NCBI GenBank assembly: GCA_029934165.1
Contig: JAOZMU010000038.1
Coordinates: 1 to 13,474, forward strand
Length of the DNA stretch: 13,474 bases
Origin: Bacteroidales bacterium
GTDB taxonomy: Bacteria; Bacteroidota; Bacteroidia; Bacteroidales; JAOZMU01
Direction: 5' to 3'
Shown: positions 6,532 through 13,405 of the stretch, piece by piece
How the letters are laid out: every line of letters begins with the position of its first letter
Numbering within the stretch: the first letter of the stretch is position 1
Notes under the pieces: generated by a model
The model's database searches: none
The model's input: the letters and a program-made list of their open reading frames with translations, nothing else
What the model was told of the DNA's origin: nothing
Made by a program: the position numbers and the translations under genes

Positions 6532-7105
6532 TTGTTATTTTTACATGGTTATTTAATTTATGGTATTTAATTTTCGACAAAGTGCATTCTGCAAATCCAT
6601 TTTGGTCAAATTTAAGTTTTTCTCCAGCTTGACTCATCCAGCCGATGATTTTTGCTGGAACACCAACAACTATAGCAAAATCTGGAATATCGCTGCTAAC
6701 CACCGCACCTGCGCCAACAAAAGCAAATTTCCCGATGGTTACTCCACAAATAATTGTCGCATTTGCGCCAATTGTCGCTCCTTGCTTGACGAGAGTTTTT
6801 AAGTATTCGTTTTTTCTATTTACTGTGCTACGCGGATTTTTTACGTTTGTAAAAACCATCGAAGGACCAAGAAAAACGTTGTCTTCGCACTCAACTCCCT
6901 GATAGATAGATACATTATTTTGCACTTTTACATTTTTTCCGAGAACAACGTTGGGAGCAATGAAAACATTTTGTCCAAAATTGCATTTTTCACCAATCTG
7001 ACACCCCTGCATCAAATGAGAAAAATGCCAAATTTTAGTTCCATTGCCTATGATGCACCCGTCATCAATAATTGCTGTTTTATGCGCATAATAAGTATTT
7101 TCCAT
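6527..7105 (-). CDS. wbpD: WbpD-type UDP-sugar N-acetyltransferase
   Basis: Left-handed beta-helix acetyltransferase of 192 residues. In the WbpA-B-E-D pathway WbpD acetylates the 3-amino group of UDP-GlcNAc(3NH2)A with acetyl-CoA. Hexapeptide repeats run through residues 10-150 (for example IIGNGTKIWHFSH, NFGQNVFIAPNVVLG, IGANATIICGVTIG). Conserved family segments are WHFSH (26-30), GPSMVFTNVKNPR (80-92), LVKQGATIGAN (105-115) and VVGVPAKIIGWMS (146-158). It lies 53 bp downstream of the WbpE-type aminotransferase on the same strand, which supports the pathway. The stop codon is embedded in a palindromic repeat. Homologues acting on other amino-sugars exist, so the exact product is inferred. 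Confidence 0.9.
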   Translation of the reverse strand: MENTYYAHKTAIIDDGCIIGNGTKIWHFSHLMQGCQIGEKCNFGQNVFIAPNVVLGKNVKVQNNVSIYQGVECEDNVFLGPSMVFTNVKNPRSTVNRKNEYLKTLVKQGATIGANATIICGVTIGKFAFVGAGAVVSSDIPDFAIVVGVPAKIIGWMSQAGEKLKFDQNGFAECTLSKIKYHKLNNHVKITK

Positions 7106-7157
7106 TATCTTTCAAAGTTTAAACACCTACATAAAAATTACTTATTTATTCAAATTA

Positions 7158-8282
7158 TCACCAAAAGAATTTTGTTATTCTATCAGCTATATATCTAATT
7201 TGATAGACGTTTAACTCTGAGTGCATCGGTAGCGAAAGTACACTTTTAGCAAGTTTTTCTGCTACATCGAATTGCCCCTTAACGGCATAGTCAGAAAATG
7301 CTTTTTGTTTATGTAGTGGTACAGGATAATAAATCATTGTTGGTATCCCACTTTCTGCAAGAAATCTTTTTAGTTCATTTCGCCTATTATCAAGCACTTT
7401 TATTGTGTATTGGTTGTAAACATGCACCATGTCAGGGGCACGCTCAGGAACAAGAACTCCATCAATGCCTCTGAGTGCATCGTTGTAATCGCTTGCCGAA
7501 AATTGTTGACTATAACTATATTTGTTTAGCTCGCCTAATTTCACATCAAGAATTGCAGCTTGAATGGTATCCAACCGAGAATTTATGCCAATAATATCAT
7601 TGTAGTATTTTTCGGAAGAACCATGGTTGGCAATTGTTTTTGCTTTTTTTGCAAGCTCAGGATCGTTTGTAAATATTGCTCCTCCATCGCCAAAAGCTCC
7701 CAAATTTTTAGTTGGAAAAAACGATGTGCAACCAAACGTGCCAGTAGCTCCTGCGGACAGCATTATTCCTCTTGGAGTTAAAATTTTGGCTCCAATTGCC
7801 TGCGCTGCGTCTTCGATGACAAATAAATCATGTTTTTTCGCAATCATCATAATTGTCTCCATATCAGCCATTTGACCATACAAATGAACGGGAATTATTG
7901 CACGTGTTCGTGGTGTTATTGCCGCCTCAATTTTACTGACATCTATATTAAATGTAATCTCATTAACATCGACAAAAACTGGGCGCAAGCCAAGCAAAGC
8001 AACAACTTCTGCTGTTGCAACAAACGAAAATGCTGGCACAATCACCTCATCTCCACGCTTTAATCCACAAGCCATTAATGCAATTTGCAGTGCATCGGTC
8101 CCGTTTGCGCACGGAATAACATGATTGCAGTATACGTAATTTGACAAATTTTCTGCAAACTTATTAACAGCAGAACCATTAATAAAATCCGCTGAATCAA
8201 TAACTTTTTGAATTGCTTCGTCAACTTTAGGTTTGATTCTGGCATATTGTGTGCCTAAATCGACCATTTGAATTTTTTTCAT
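7158..8282 (-). CDS. wbpE: WbpE-type PLP-dependent UDP-sugar aminotransferase
   Basis: DegT/DnrJ/EryC1/StrS-family aminotransferase, 374 residues. WbpE converts the 3-keto sugar UDP-3-keto-GlcNAcA to the 3-amino sugar using glutamate. Visible landmarks are NGTDALQIAL (60-69), VPAFSFVATAEVV (82-94), IEDAAQAIGA (156-165) with Asp158 facing the PLP ring nitrogen, and SFFPTKNLGAFGDGGA (187-202), where Lys192 is the Schiff-base lysine. NSRLDTIQAAIL (234-245) is the family substrate-site motif. A C-terminal domain ends at residue 374. The upstream side carries an intrinsic terminator 17 bp before the start codon. The 3-keto substrate would need a WbpB-type oxidoreductase, not seen here. Confidence 0.9.
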   Translation of the reverse strand: MKKIQMVDLGTQYARIKPKVDEAIQKVIDSADFINGSAVNKFAENLSNYVYCNHVIPCANGTDALQIALMACGLKRGDEVIVPAFSFVATAEVVALLGLRPVFVDVNEITFNIDVSKIEAAITPRTRAIIPVHLYGQMADMETIMMIAKKHDLFVIEDAAQAIGAKILTPRGIMLSAGATGTFGCTSFFPTKNLGAFGDGGAIFTNDPELAKKAKTIANHGSSEKYYNDIIGINSRLDTIQAAILDVKLGELNKYSYSQQFSASDYNDALRGIDGVLVPERAPDMVHVYNQYTIKVLDNRRNELKRFLAESGIPTMIYYPVPLHKQKAFSDYAVKGQFDVAEKLAKSVLSLPMHSELNVYQIRYIADRITKFFW

Positions 8283-8299
8283 AATTTTACGGATTAGCT

Positions 8300-8336
8300 A
8301 AAAAAATAAACCCACAGATAAAATCTCATGGGTTTT
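8300..8336 (-). terminator. Intrinsic terminator between rny and wbpE
   Basis: Read on the minus strand: AAACCCA, an inner AGAT-TTT-ATCT hairpin, TGGGTTT, then A followed by seven T. The 7-bp outer stem is perfect (8308-8314 with 8329-8335). It is a good Rho-independent terminator for transcripts coming from rny, but rny ends almost 200 bp upstream and the T-run is only 17 bp before the wbpE start codon. It could therefore also be a leader attenuator of wbpE. Confidence 0.75.
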
Positions 8337-8378
8337 GTTTATGTTATTTACATTTTTAATACCGAGATAATTATTAAG

Positions 8379-8390
8379 TAAGTACTCTTA
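8379..8390 (+). repeat. 12-bp remnant of the outer repeat
   Basis: The bases taagtactctta are identical to 11447-11458, the start of the outer repeat body. After these the sequence goes directly into the MITE-like copy B, so here only a fragment of the outer repeat is left. Confidence 0.45.
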
Positions 8391-8391
8391 G

Positions 8392-8493
8392 TAATGGAAA
8401 ATTAATAATTAATAATTAATAATTTTGCTTACGCCTGATTTAGTTTTAGTTAGGAATTTTAATGGCTTACTTTATTAAATTCATTTTACTAAG
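8392..8493 (+). mobile_element. MITE-like element, copy B (3 heptamers)
   Basis: Starts taatggaaa, then three attaata units (8401-8421), then the 72-bp segment 8422-8493 identical to 4963-5034. The outer ends with neighbouring bases read CTTAGTAA at the left and TTACTAAG at the right, an 8-bp perfect inverted pair. It lies in the 249-bp gap between rny and wbpE and has no coding capacity. Confidence 0.7.
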
Positions 8494-8531
8494 CTAATTT
8501 TATGTTTTCTTCTAAATCAATATTTTAAAGT

Positions 8532-10202
8532 TTATTTTGCATAGTTTATTGCGCGAGTTTCTCTGATGACAGTAATCTTTATTTGCCCTGGGTATGTCAT
8601 CTCGTCCTGAATTCGTTTTGCAATTTCGTATGATAAGTTTTCGGAGTCTTTATCGGTAACTTTCTCACTACCAACAATTACACGTAATTCTCTACCGGCT
8701 TGAATTGCATACGTTTTTAGTACGCCATTGTACGACATTGCCAAATCTTCTAGGTCTTTCAGTCTCTTGATGTATGACTCTGCAACCTCTCGGCGCGCTC
8801 CTGGACGTGAGCCGGAAATAGCATCGCAGACTTGAATTATCGGCGAAATCATATTTGTCATTTCAATCTCGTCGTGGTGTGCGCCGATTGCGTTGCAAAC
8901 TTCGGGCTTTTCTTTAAATTTTTCGGCAATTTTCATTCCCAATATTGCATGTGGCAATTCTGGCTCATCGTCTGGCACTTTTCCTATATCATGCAGCAGA
9001 CCAGCACGTTTCGCCAATTTCGCATTCATTCCGAGTTCGCTTGCCATTATAGCACACAGGTTTGCAACCTCGCGTGAGTGTTGAAGTAGGTTTTGCCCGT
9101 AGGACGACCGATATTTCATTTTACCGACTAACCGAATCAGCTCTGGGTGTAAACCATGGATACCCAAGTCTATGGCTGTTCTTTTACCAACCTCTATTAT
9201 TTCTTCCTCTATTTGTTTTTTTGTCTTATTAACAACTTCCTCAATACGAGCAGGATGAATACGACCATCTGTTACGAGTTGGTGCAACGATAGGCGGGCA
9301 ATTTCTCTGCGAACAGGGTCAAAACCCGAAAGGATTATTGCTTCTGGTGTGTCGTCAACAATAATTTCTATTCCGGTTGCGGCTTCAATGGCGCGTATGT
9401 TTCTGCCCTCGCGTCCAATTATCCTACCTTTAATTTCGTCGCTATCTATATGAAAAACTGTAACAGAATTTTCTAGCGTTGCTTCCGTAGCGACACGTTG
9501 AATTGCCTGAATAACAACTCGTTTCGCTTCTTTGTTGGCTGTCAATTTTGATTCGTCCACAATATCGTTGATATACGACATTGCATCTGTTTTAGCCTCA
9601 GACTTTATTGATTCAACCAATTGTTTTTTAGCATCTTCGGCAGATAAGCCTGCAAGTATTTCCAATTGTTCAACTTGTTTTGAATGAAGATTTTCTAACT
9701 CAACAGTCTTTTTTTCAACGACTTCGAGCTGTACTGATAAATTATTTTTTATCGCTTCATTTTCTTTCTTCTTGACTTCTATTTCTTTCTTCTTAACCTC
9801 TATTTCTTTTTTCTTGACTTCTATTTCTTTTTGCTTACGTTGAATGTCGTCTCGACGCTGATTCAACGTATTTTCTCGCTGCTTGATTTTATTCTCGTTG
9901 CTGACAATTTTTCTGTTCTTATCAGATACATACTTTTCATGGTCTGATTTTAGTTGCAAAAATTTCTCTTTTGCCTGTACTATTTTTTCTTGTCTTATGA
10001 CATCGGCTTCAGTTTTCGCAATTTCTGCTTCGTTTTTTACAGATTCTGCTTCAGTCTTAATTCCATCTGCTACAATTTCAGCATCTTGCAATATTTTATC
10101 TGCTTTAACTTTAATAACTTGCAGTTTCAAATAATAGGCAACCGCCCCTCCGGCAATCAAACAAACGATTCCTACAATAATATTTGGTATTAAACATTCC
10201 AT
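8532..10202 (-). CDS. rny: Ribonuclease Y
   Basis: Membrane-anchored endoribonuclease that starts mRNA decay, 556 residues. An N-terminal membrane helix (about 5-25) is followed by a long charged coiled coil (30-200). The KH domain follows, with IKGRIIGREGRNIRAIE (257-273) and IIVDDTPEAIILSGFDPVRRE (280-300). The HD domain has metal and catalytic residues His375 (LLQHSREV), His404-Asp405 (LLHDIGKV), His442/His443 (AHHDE) and Asp460. The length is slightly above the usual 510-525 residues. Part of the excess is a tandem repeat in the coiled coil: three copies of KEIEVKK (125-145) from a 21-bp DNA repeat. The order zapA - 6S RNA - rny is familiar in this phylum. Confidence 0.97.
   Translation of the reverse strand: MECLIPNIIVGIVCLIAGGAVAYYLKLQVIKVKADKILQDAEIVADGIKTEAESVKNEAEIAKTEADVIRQEKIVQAKEKFLQLKSDHEKYVSDKNRKIVSNENKIKQRENTLNQRRDDIQRKQKEIEVKKKEIEVKKKEIEVKKKENEAIKNNLSVQLEVVEKKTVELENLHSKQVEQLEILAGLSAEDAKKQLVESIKSEAKTDAMSYINDIVDESKLTANKEAKRVVIQAIQRVATEATLENSVTVFHIDSDEIKGRIIGREGRNIRAIEAATGIEIIVDDTPEAIILSGFDPVRREIARLSLHQLVTDGRIHPARIEEVVNKTKKQIEEEIIEVGKRTAIDLGIHGLHPELIRLVGKMKYRSSYGQNLLQHSREVANLCAIMASELGMNAKLAKRAGLLHDIGKVPDDEPELPHAILGMKIAEKFKEKPEVCNAIGAHHDEIEMTNMISPIIQVCDAISGSRPGARREVAESYIKRLKDLEDLAMSYNGVLKTYAIQAGRELRVIVGSEKVTDKDSENLSYEIAKRIQDEMTYPGQIKITVIRETRAINYAK
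9765..9830 (-). repeat. 21-bp in-frame tandem repeat in rny
   Basis: About three copies of a 21-bp unit encode KEIEVKK three times (RNase Y residues 125-145) plus a further KE. The copies differ at a few silent positions (ttcttgac, ttcttaac; tcttttttc, tctttcttc). Each unit is exactly one coiled-coil heptad, so changes in copy number keep both frame and heptad register. Confidence 0.85.
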
Positions 10203-10238
10203 ATTCTATAATTTTTTAGTCTGTAATAGCACGTAAGT

Positions 10239-10286
10239 CCAATAAATTTACTGGTATATACGCCTAATTGACATTTGGTTTATTGG
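10239..10286. repeat. 8-bp inverted repeat in the rny leader
   Basis: CCAATAAA at 10239-10246 and TTTATTGG at 10279-10286 are perfect complements, 32 nt apart, in the gap between the 6S RNA terminator and the rny start codon. It could fold in the 5' leader of rny if transcription reads through or starts near 10290. Support is limited to the pairing. Confidence 0.3.
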
Positions 10287-10304
10287 TGATTAGTAAAAAA
10301 GAGC

Positions 10305-10503
10305 AAAAAAAACCCGCAATTGTTTCCCGAGAGTTTAGAAAACCCCAAAGTTAGCATGAATAGGGCTGCCATTAGTATGTTGAACGTCCAATGTTCTCCG
10401 AGGAGAAACTCCACGAGTGGAGTTAAGGCCTGTTCTTGATACAACGAGCTTATCCCTAAATTTGATAGTGTTGAGTTTTCAAACAAATAAGAAACAATGC
10501 GGG
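10305..10503 (-). ncRNA. ssrS: 6S RNA (predicted)
   Basis: 6S RNA binds the RNA polymerase holoenzyme by imitating an open promoter. On the minus strand a ~190-nt rod-like fold is visible. The 5' end CCCGCATTGTTTC (10491-10503) pairs with GAAACAATTGCGGG (10313-10326), followed by eight T, so the closing stem doubles as a terminator. Next, GTTTGAAAAC (10475-10484) pairs with GTTTTCTAAAC (10333-10343). A central bubble of about 16 nt per strand follows, closed by TAGGG/CCCTA (10454-10458 with 10361-10365). The apical part has two CTCG-loop hairpins (10407-10424 with a 7-bp stem, and 10394-10407). Its place between zapA and rny matches what I recall for Bacteroidota 6S RNA. No family search was possible. 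Confidence 0.78.
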
Positions 10504-10513
10504 AATATTGTCG

Positions 10514-10545
10514 GCAAACAATCGTTTATTTGTGCGATTGTTTGC
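10514..10545. promoter_or_regulatory. 11-bp inverted repeat upstream of 6S RNA
   Basis: GCAAACAATCG (10514-10524) and CGATTGTTTGC (10535-10545) are perfect complements around a 10-nt spacer. On the minus strand two TTTG words (10545-10548 and 10515-10518) overlap the two arms with 26 nt between them, close to the spacing of -33 and -7 TTTG boxes, which would start transcription near 10509. There is no T-run, so it is unlikely to be the zapA terminator. Confidence 0.4.
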
Positions 10546-10571
10546 AAATATCTTGATTCAAAGAGCGTTAG

Positions 10572-10868
10572 TTATGCGTTATCTAGGTATGTTGCAAGTT
10601 CGGCATCCAACTGTTGCAACTCTGAAAGTACTGGTGCTGTGTCATTAACATCTTCATACTCAATAACTTTAGTTACGAATTGTAATGCTGCCATTGCTAA
10701 AAAATCTTGGGCATCTTTTTCTTTATACCGTAGTTTATATTGCTGTACTTTGTCGTTTATCATTCGGGCTGCGCGTCGAATTTTTTCTTCATCATTTCGT
10801 TCTATCTTCAGTGGATAGTAGCGGTCTGCAATATTTACTCGTATTGAAAGTTTATCTTTGATGTCCAT
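10572..10868 (-). CDS. zapA: Cell division protein ZapA
   Basis: ZapA binds FtsZ and bundles its filaments in the cytokinetic ring. The 98-residue product is the typical length. The N-terminal part KLSIRVNIADRYYPLKIERNDEEKIRRAARMINDKV (6-41) is the conserved ZapA globular domain, and the rest is a helix for coiled-coil dimerisation, with LAMAALQFV near 57-65. It follows the ZapB-like gene after 82 bp and precedes the 6S RNA gene, and the three probably share a promoter upstream of the ZapB-like gene. The family call is secure from the N-terminal motif and the neighbours. Confidence 0.9.
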   Translation of the reverse strand: MDIKDKLSIRVNIADRYYPLKIERNDEEKIRRAARMINDKVQQYKLRYKEKDAQDFLAMAALQFVTKVIEYEDVNDTAPVLSELQQLDAELATYLDNA

Positions 10869-10950
10869 TATAATGTTAATTACTTCGCTACAAAAGTTTT
10901 GCTTTTGTTTTATTTTTTAAATATAATTATTTCTGACAAAAAATGCAAAT

Positions 10951-11244
10951 TTATTTATTCATCAGTGAGATGCATTTATCAATTTCCCGCACAATTTTAT
11001 TGACCCGCTGTTTTGCTTCTTGCGAACCAACTACGGAAACTGCGATTGACTTAGCGGTTTTCAGTAGTTGAAATTGCACTTCTATCTCGTTTAATTTCTC
11101 GTTGTCGATTTTCAACTGCTGCTCAAGTTTCTGATTTTCAATCTTTAAACTTGTTTTTTCAGCTTTTTGTTGTTCGTACAATGATATGATTGTTTGAATT
11201 TTTTTGCGCAATTCGGTTGTTATAATTTCGTGTTCGCTGGTCAT
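10951..11244 (-). CDS. ZapB-like coiled-coil protein
   Basis: A 97-residue cytoplasmic protein, nearly all predicted helix: a charged coiled coil (about 8-62) rich in K, E, Q and L, and a C-terminal segment ending REIDKCISLMNK. Small proteins like this precede zapA in many Bacteroidota and are often described as ZapB-like or conserved hypothetical; a role with ZapA in division is inferred from position. I chose the ATG at 11244. The reading frame extends to a TTG at 11277, but that would place the start upstream of the predicted promoter box (11267-11274) and inside an inverted repeat. Confidence 0.8.
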   Translation of the reverse strand: MTSEHEIITTELRKKIQTIISLYEQQKAEKTSLKIENQKLEQQLKIDNEKLNEIEVQFQLLKTAKSIAVSVVGSQEAKQRVNKIVREIDKCISLMNK

Positions 11245-11256
11245 AAATCTATTGCT

Positions 11257-11305
11257 TGTTACATTGCAAAAATACAATTTTTCTTAAATTTTATGCAATG
11301 TAACA
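11257..11305 (-). promoter_or_regulatory. Promoter with a 12-bp inverted repeat (division operon)
   Basis: On the minus strand a TATTTTTG box (11267-11274) matches the Bacteroidota -7 consensus TAnnTTTG perfectly. The word ATTG lies 21 nt upstream as a weak -33 box. Transcription would start near 11260, giving a leader of about 16 nt. The arms TGTTACATTGCA (11257-11268) and TGCAATGTAACA (11294-11305) are perfect 12-bp complements 25 nt apart. One arm covers the -33 region and the other the end of the -7 box and the start site, which looks like an operator. Confidence 0.55.
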
Positions 11306-11393
11306 CAAAGATTTTTTCATTTCGATGTAAAAATCATACTTTTTTTTTATTTTCAAAAAATGATAATTTTGTCTCCACTAGTTTTGTTTATGA

Positions 11394-11419
11394 ATTAAGA
11401 ATTGGCTCACGCCTGATAA
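11394..11419 (+). repeat. Heptamer-core repeat upstream of the M23 gene
   Basis: One unit attaaga (11394-11400) followed by attggctcacgcctgataa (11401-11419), the same core as 6413-6431 with two changes. It is followed 18 bp later by the outer repeat. Confidence 0.6.
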
Positions 11420-11436
11420 GCGCATATTGCTATTTA

Positions 11437-11540
11437 TAAGGACTTGTAAGTACTCTTACAAAAGTTCTTACGCTTTTTATTAACCTAAGTTGTTAATTCA
11501 CAGCTTAAACGTTTCATAAAAAATAGGTCTTAGACCTTAT
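11437..11540 (+). repeat. Uninterrupted outer repeat (empty site)
   Basis: A ~104-bp sequence starting ataaggacttgtaag and ending aggtcttagaccttat, so its ends are imperfect inverted repeats; the right end holds the perfect palindrome aggtct-t-agacct. The body 11447-11538 aligns with 4856-4897 plus 5035-5083 but lacks the block at 4898-5034. At the junction it reads cctaagttg, where copy A reads cgtaag, the element, then actaagttg. It shows what the locus looks like without the inserted element. Confidence 0.65.
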
Positions 11541-11692
11541 ATAGCTTGTTTTCAAGTCAATAACAATCCGAAAACTGTCGTTCATATTTATATAAATATT
11601 TTATATTCAGGTTGCAATTATTATTGGACTAAGTTCTTTTTCTTATTTTTTTATCAGTTAAAACACATATTCTTAACCTAGTTTTTTTTTGA

Positions 11693-13405
11693 ATGAAATA
11701 TTACATTACAGTTATTTGCATGTTTATTAGCTTATTTGCTAATTCACAATCACGATTTATAAAAAATTATTTTTCTGCTCCTCTCAAAATTCCTCTTTTT
11801 CTTTCTGGTAATTTTGCAGAATTGCGTTCTAATCATTTTCATTCTGGTATTGATTTATTGACGCAAGGTGTTGAAGGAAAAAATATCTATGCTCCAGCTG
11901 ATGGATTTATTTCGCGGATAAATGTTTCTCCAACAGGTTATGGTTTAGCTCTATACATCGACCATCCAAACGGATATACGACAGTTTATGGTCATTTGCG
12001 TAACTTTAATAAGCGTATTAACGCCTACGTTAAAAGTGTGCAATATGAGCAAAAATCGTATAAAGTTACATTATATCCAGATTCGATGAAGTTTCGAGTT
12101 AAGAAGGGTGAGTTTATAGGCAGTAGTGGTAATTCTGGTAGCTCTGGCGGGCCTCATTTACATTTTGAGATTAGGGATACAAAAACTGAAAATCCGATGA
12201 ATTGTCTTTTTTTTGGGTTTAATATTATAGATAAGATAAGTCCAACTATCTATGAAATAAGTCTTTATCCGATTGATAAAAATAGTTCTATCGACTTAAA
12301 ACATGCGAAGAAGATATTTGCTGTTTCGGGTGCTAATGGTTCGTATAAACTAGCAAACAATGTAGTGCCAATAGTTAGTGGTAATTTTGCTGTTGGAATA
12401 CGTGCAAACGATTTTATGAACCGTTCAAGGTTTCGTTTTGGTATTTACAAACTATCGGTAGTGGTTGATAGTCAGGTTGTTTACTCACATAAAACCAATG
12501 AATTTAGTTTCGATGAAACGGCTTACATAAATAGTCTTACAGATTACGAAGAATATCGTAGGAATAAAAAATGGTTTACCAAATGTTATATCCAGCCAAA
12601 TAATAAATTAAGTATTTATGGCAATAATAAAAATACTGGGGTAATTAGTTTTAATGATACTAAAAAACATAATATAAGTATTATTGCCACAGACGAAAGC
12701 AACAATGTTTCAACGGCTAATTTTGTTGTTGAAAATCGCAAAGTAGAACCTAAAATTGTTAAAACACCTGTGCGGAAGGTTTTTCAATATTCTGAAATTA
12801 ACCGACTTATTACAAGTGATTTATCTGTTATAATACCAAAAAATGCATTGTATGATACGTTGGAATTTTATTATGGTAAAGGAAAGCGCATAGCACACTG
12901 TTATTCTGATATTTACAAAATTCATAATCAATATACACCGCTTCATAAATCGGCAATTATTTCTATTAAAGCAGATTCTGTTGCTAAAAAATACCGCAGT
13001 AAGTTATTAATATCCAGATTAAACCGATACAATCGGTTTGTTTCTGTTGGTGGTGAATGGGCTGAAGGTTTTGTAACCACAAAAATACGTAAATTTGGGC
13101 GATACGTTGTTACAATAGATACTGTTCCGCCAAAAGTTAAAGCTTTGAATATTTATACTGGAAAGCAATTTTTGATGGGGGGTATAATTAATTTCAAAAT
13201 AGATGATAATCTCTCTGGCATAGAAAGTTACGATGGAAGAATAGATGATAATTGGGTTTTGTTTGAATATGACAAAAAGAAGAAAAAAATTAGTTATCGA
13301 ATTGATGATAGTAGGATTGATGCTGGCAGACACATTTTTGAATTGAGGGTTGTGGACAAAAAGGGGAATGAAAAAATATTCAGAGCAAAAATATTCATTA
13401 AGTAA
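11693..13405 (+). CDS. Secreted M23-family (LytM-type) metallopeptidase
   Basis: Exported zinc peptidase likely to cut peptidoglycan cross-bridges or peptides in the periplasm, 570 residues. A signal peptide covers about residues 1-18 (hydrophobic MKYYITVICMFISLFANSQS). The M23 domain spans roughly 35-185: HSGIDL (50-55) with zinc ligands His50 and Asp54, APADGFISRI (67-76), TVYGHL (97-102) with His101, and GGPHLHFEIRD (152-162) with His155 and the third ligand His157. All catalytic residues are present. The long C-terminal part (190-570) is beta-rich, with Ig-like features such as DTVPPKV and IDDNLSGIESYDGRID, as in Bacteroidota homologues of this length. It is the only plus-strand gene. Its stop codon TAA is the first triplet of a repeat element. 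Confidence 0.92.
   Translation: MKYYITVICMFISLFANSQSRFIKNYFSAPLKIPLFLSGNFAELRSNHFHSGIDLLTQGVEGKNIYAPADGFISRINVSPTGYGLALYIDHPNGYTTVYGHLRNFNKRINAYVKSVQYEQKSYKVTLYPDSMKFRVKKGEFIGSSGNSGSSGGPHLHFEIRDTKTENPMNCLFFGFNIIDKISPTIYEISLYPIDKNSSIDLKHAKKIFAVSGANGSYKLANNVVPIVSGNFAVGIRANDFMNRSRFRFGIYKLSVVVDSQVVYSHKTNEFSFDETAYINSLTDYEEYRRNKKWFTKCYIQPNNKLSIYGNNKNTGVISFNDTKKHNISIIATDESNNVSTANFVVENRKVEPKIVKTPVRKVFQYSEINRLITSDLSVIIPKNALYDTLEFYYGKGKRIAHCYSDIYKIHNQYTPLHKSAIISIKADSVAKKYRSKLLISRLNRYNRFVSVGGEWAEGFVTTKIRKFGRYVVTIDTVPPKVKALNIYTGKQFLMGGIINFKIDDNLSGIESYDGRIDDNWVLFEYDKKKKKISYRIDDSRIDAGRHIFELRVVDKKGNEKIFRAKIFIK

Larger units (their letters stand above)
11278..11692. other. Divergent intergenic region with repeats
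   Basis: This gap separates the division operon (minus) from the M23 peptidase gene (plus). It holds the inverted-repeat promoter at its left end, a heptamer-core repeat (11394-11419) and a complete outer repeat (11437-11540). The remaining part, 11541-11692, is AT-rich and should contain the promoter of the peptidase gene, but I find no clear TAnnTTTG box there. No coding region is visible. Confidence 0.5.

Noticed and set aside
10280..10486. A 68-codon minus-strand reading frame over the 6S region
   Set aside because: It lies entirely within the structured RNA, has no recognisable domain, and its codons follow the stems and the U-tract terminator. The RNA explanation is better.
11245..11277. 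Longer N-terminus of the ZapB-like protein from a TTG start
   Set aside because: The extra eleven residues would begin upstream of the predicted -7 box and lie inside an inverted repeat; the ATG at 11244 is the simpler start.
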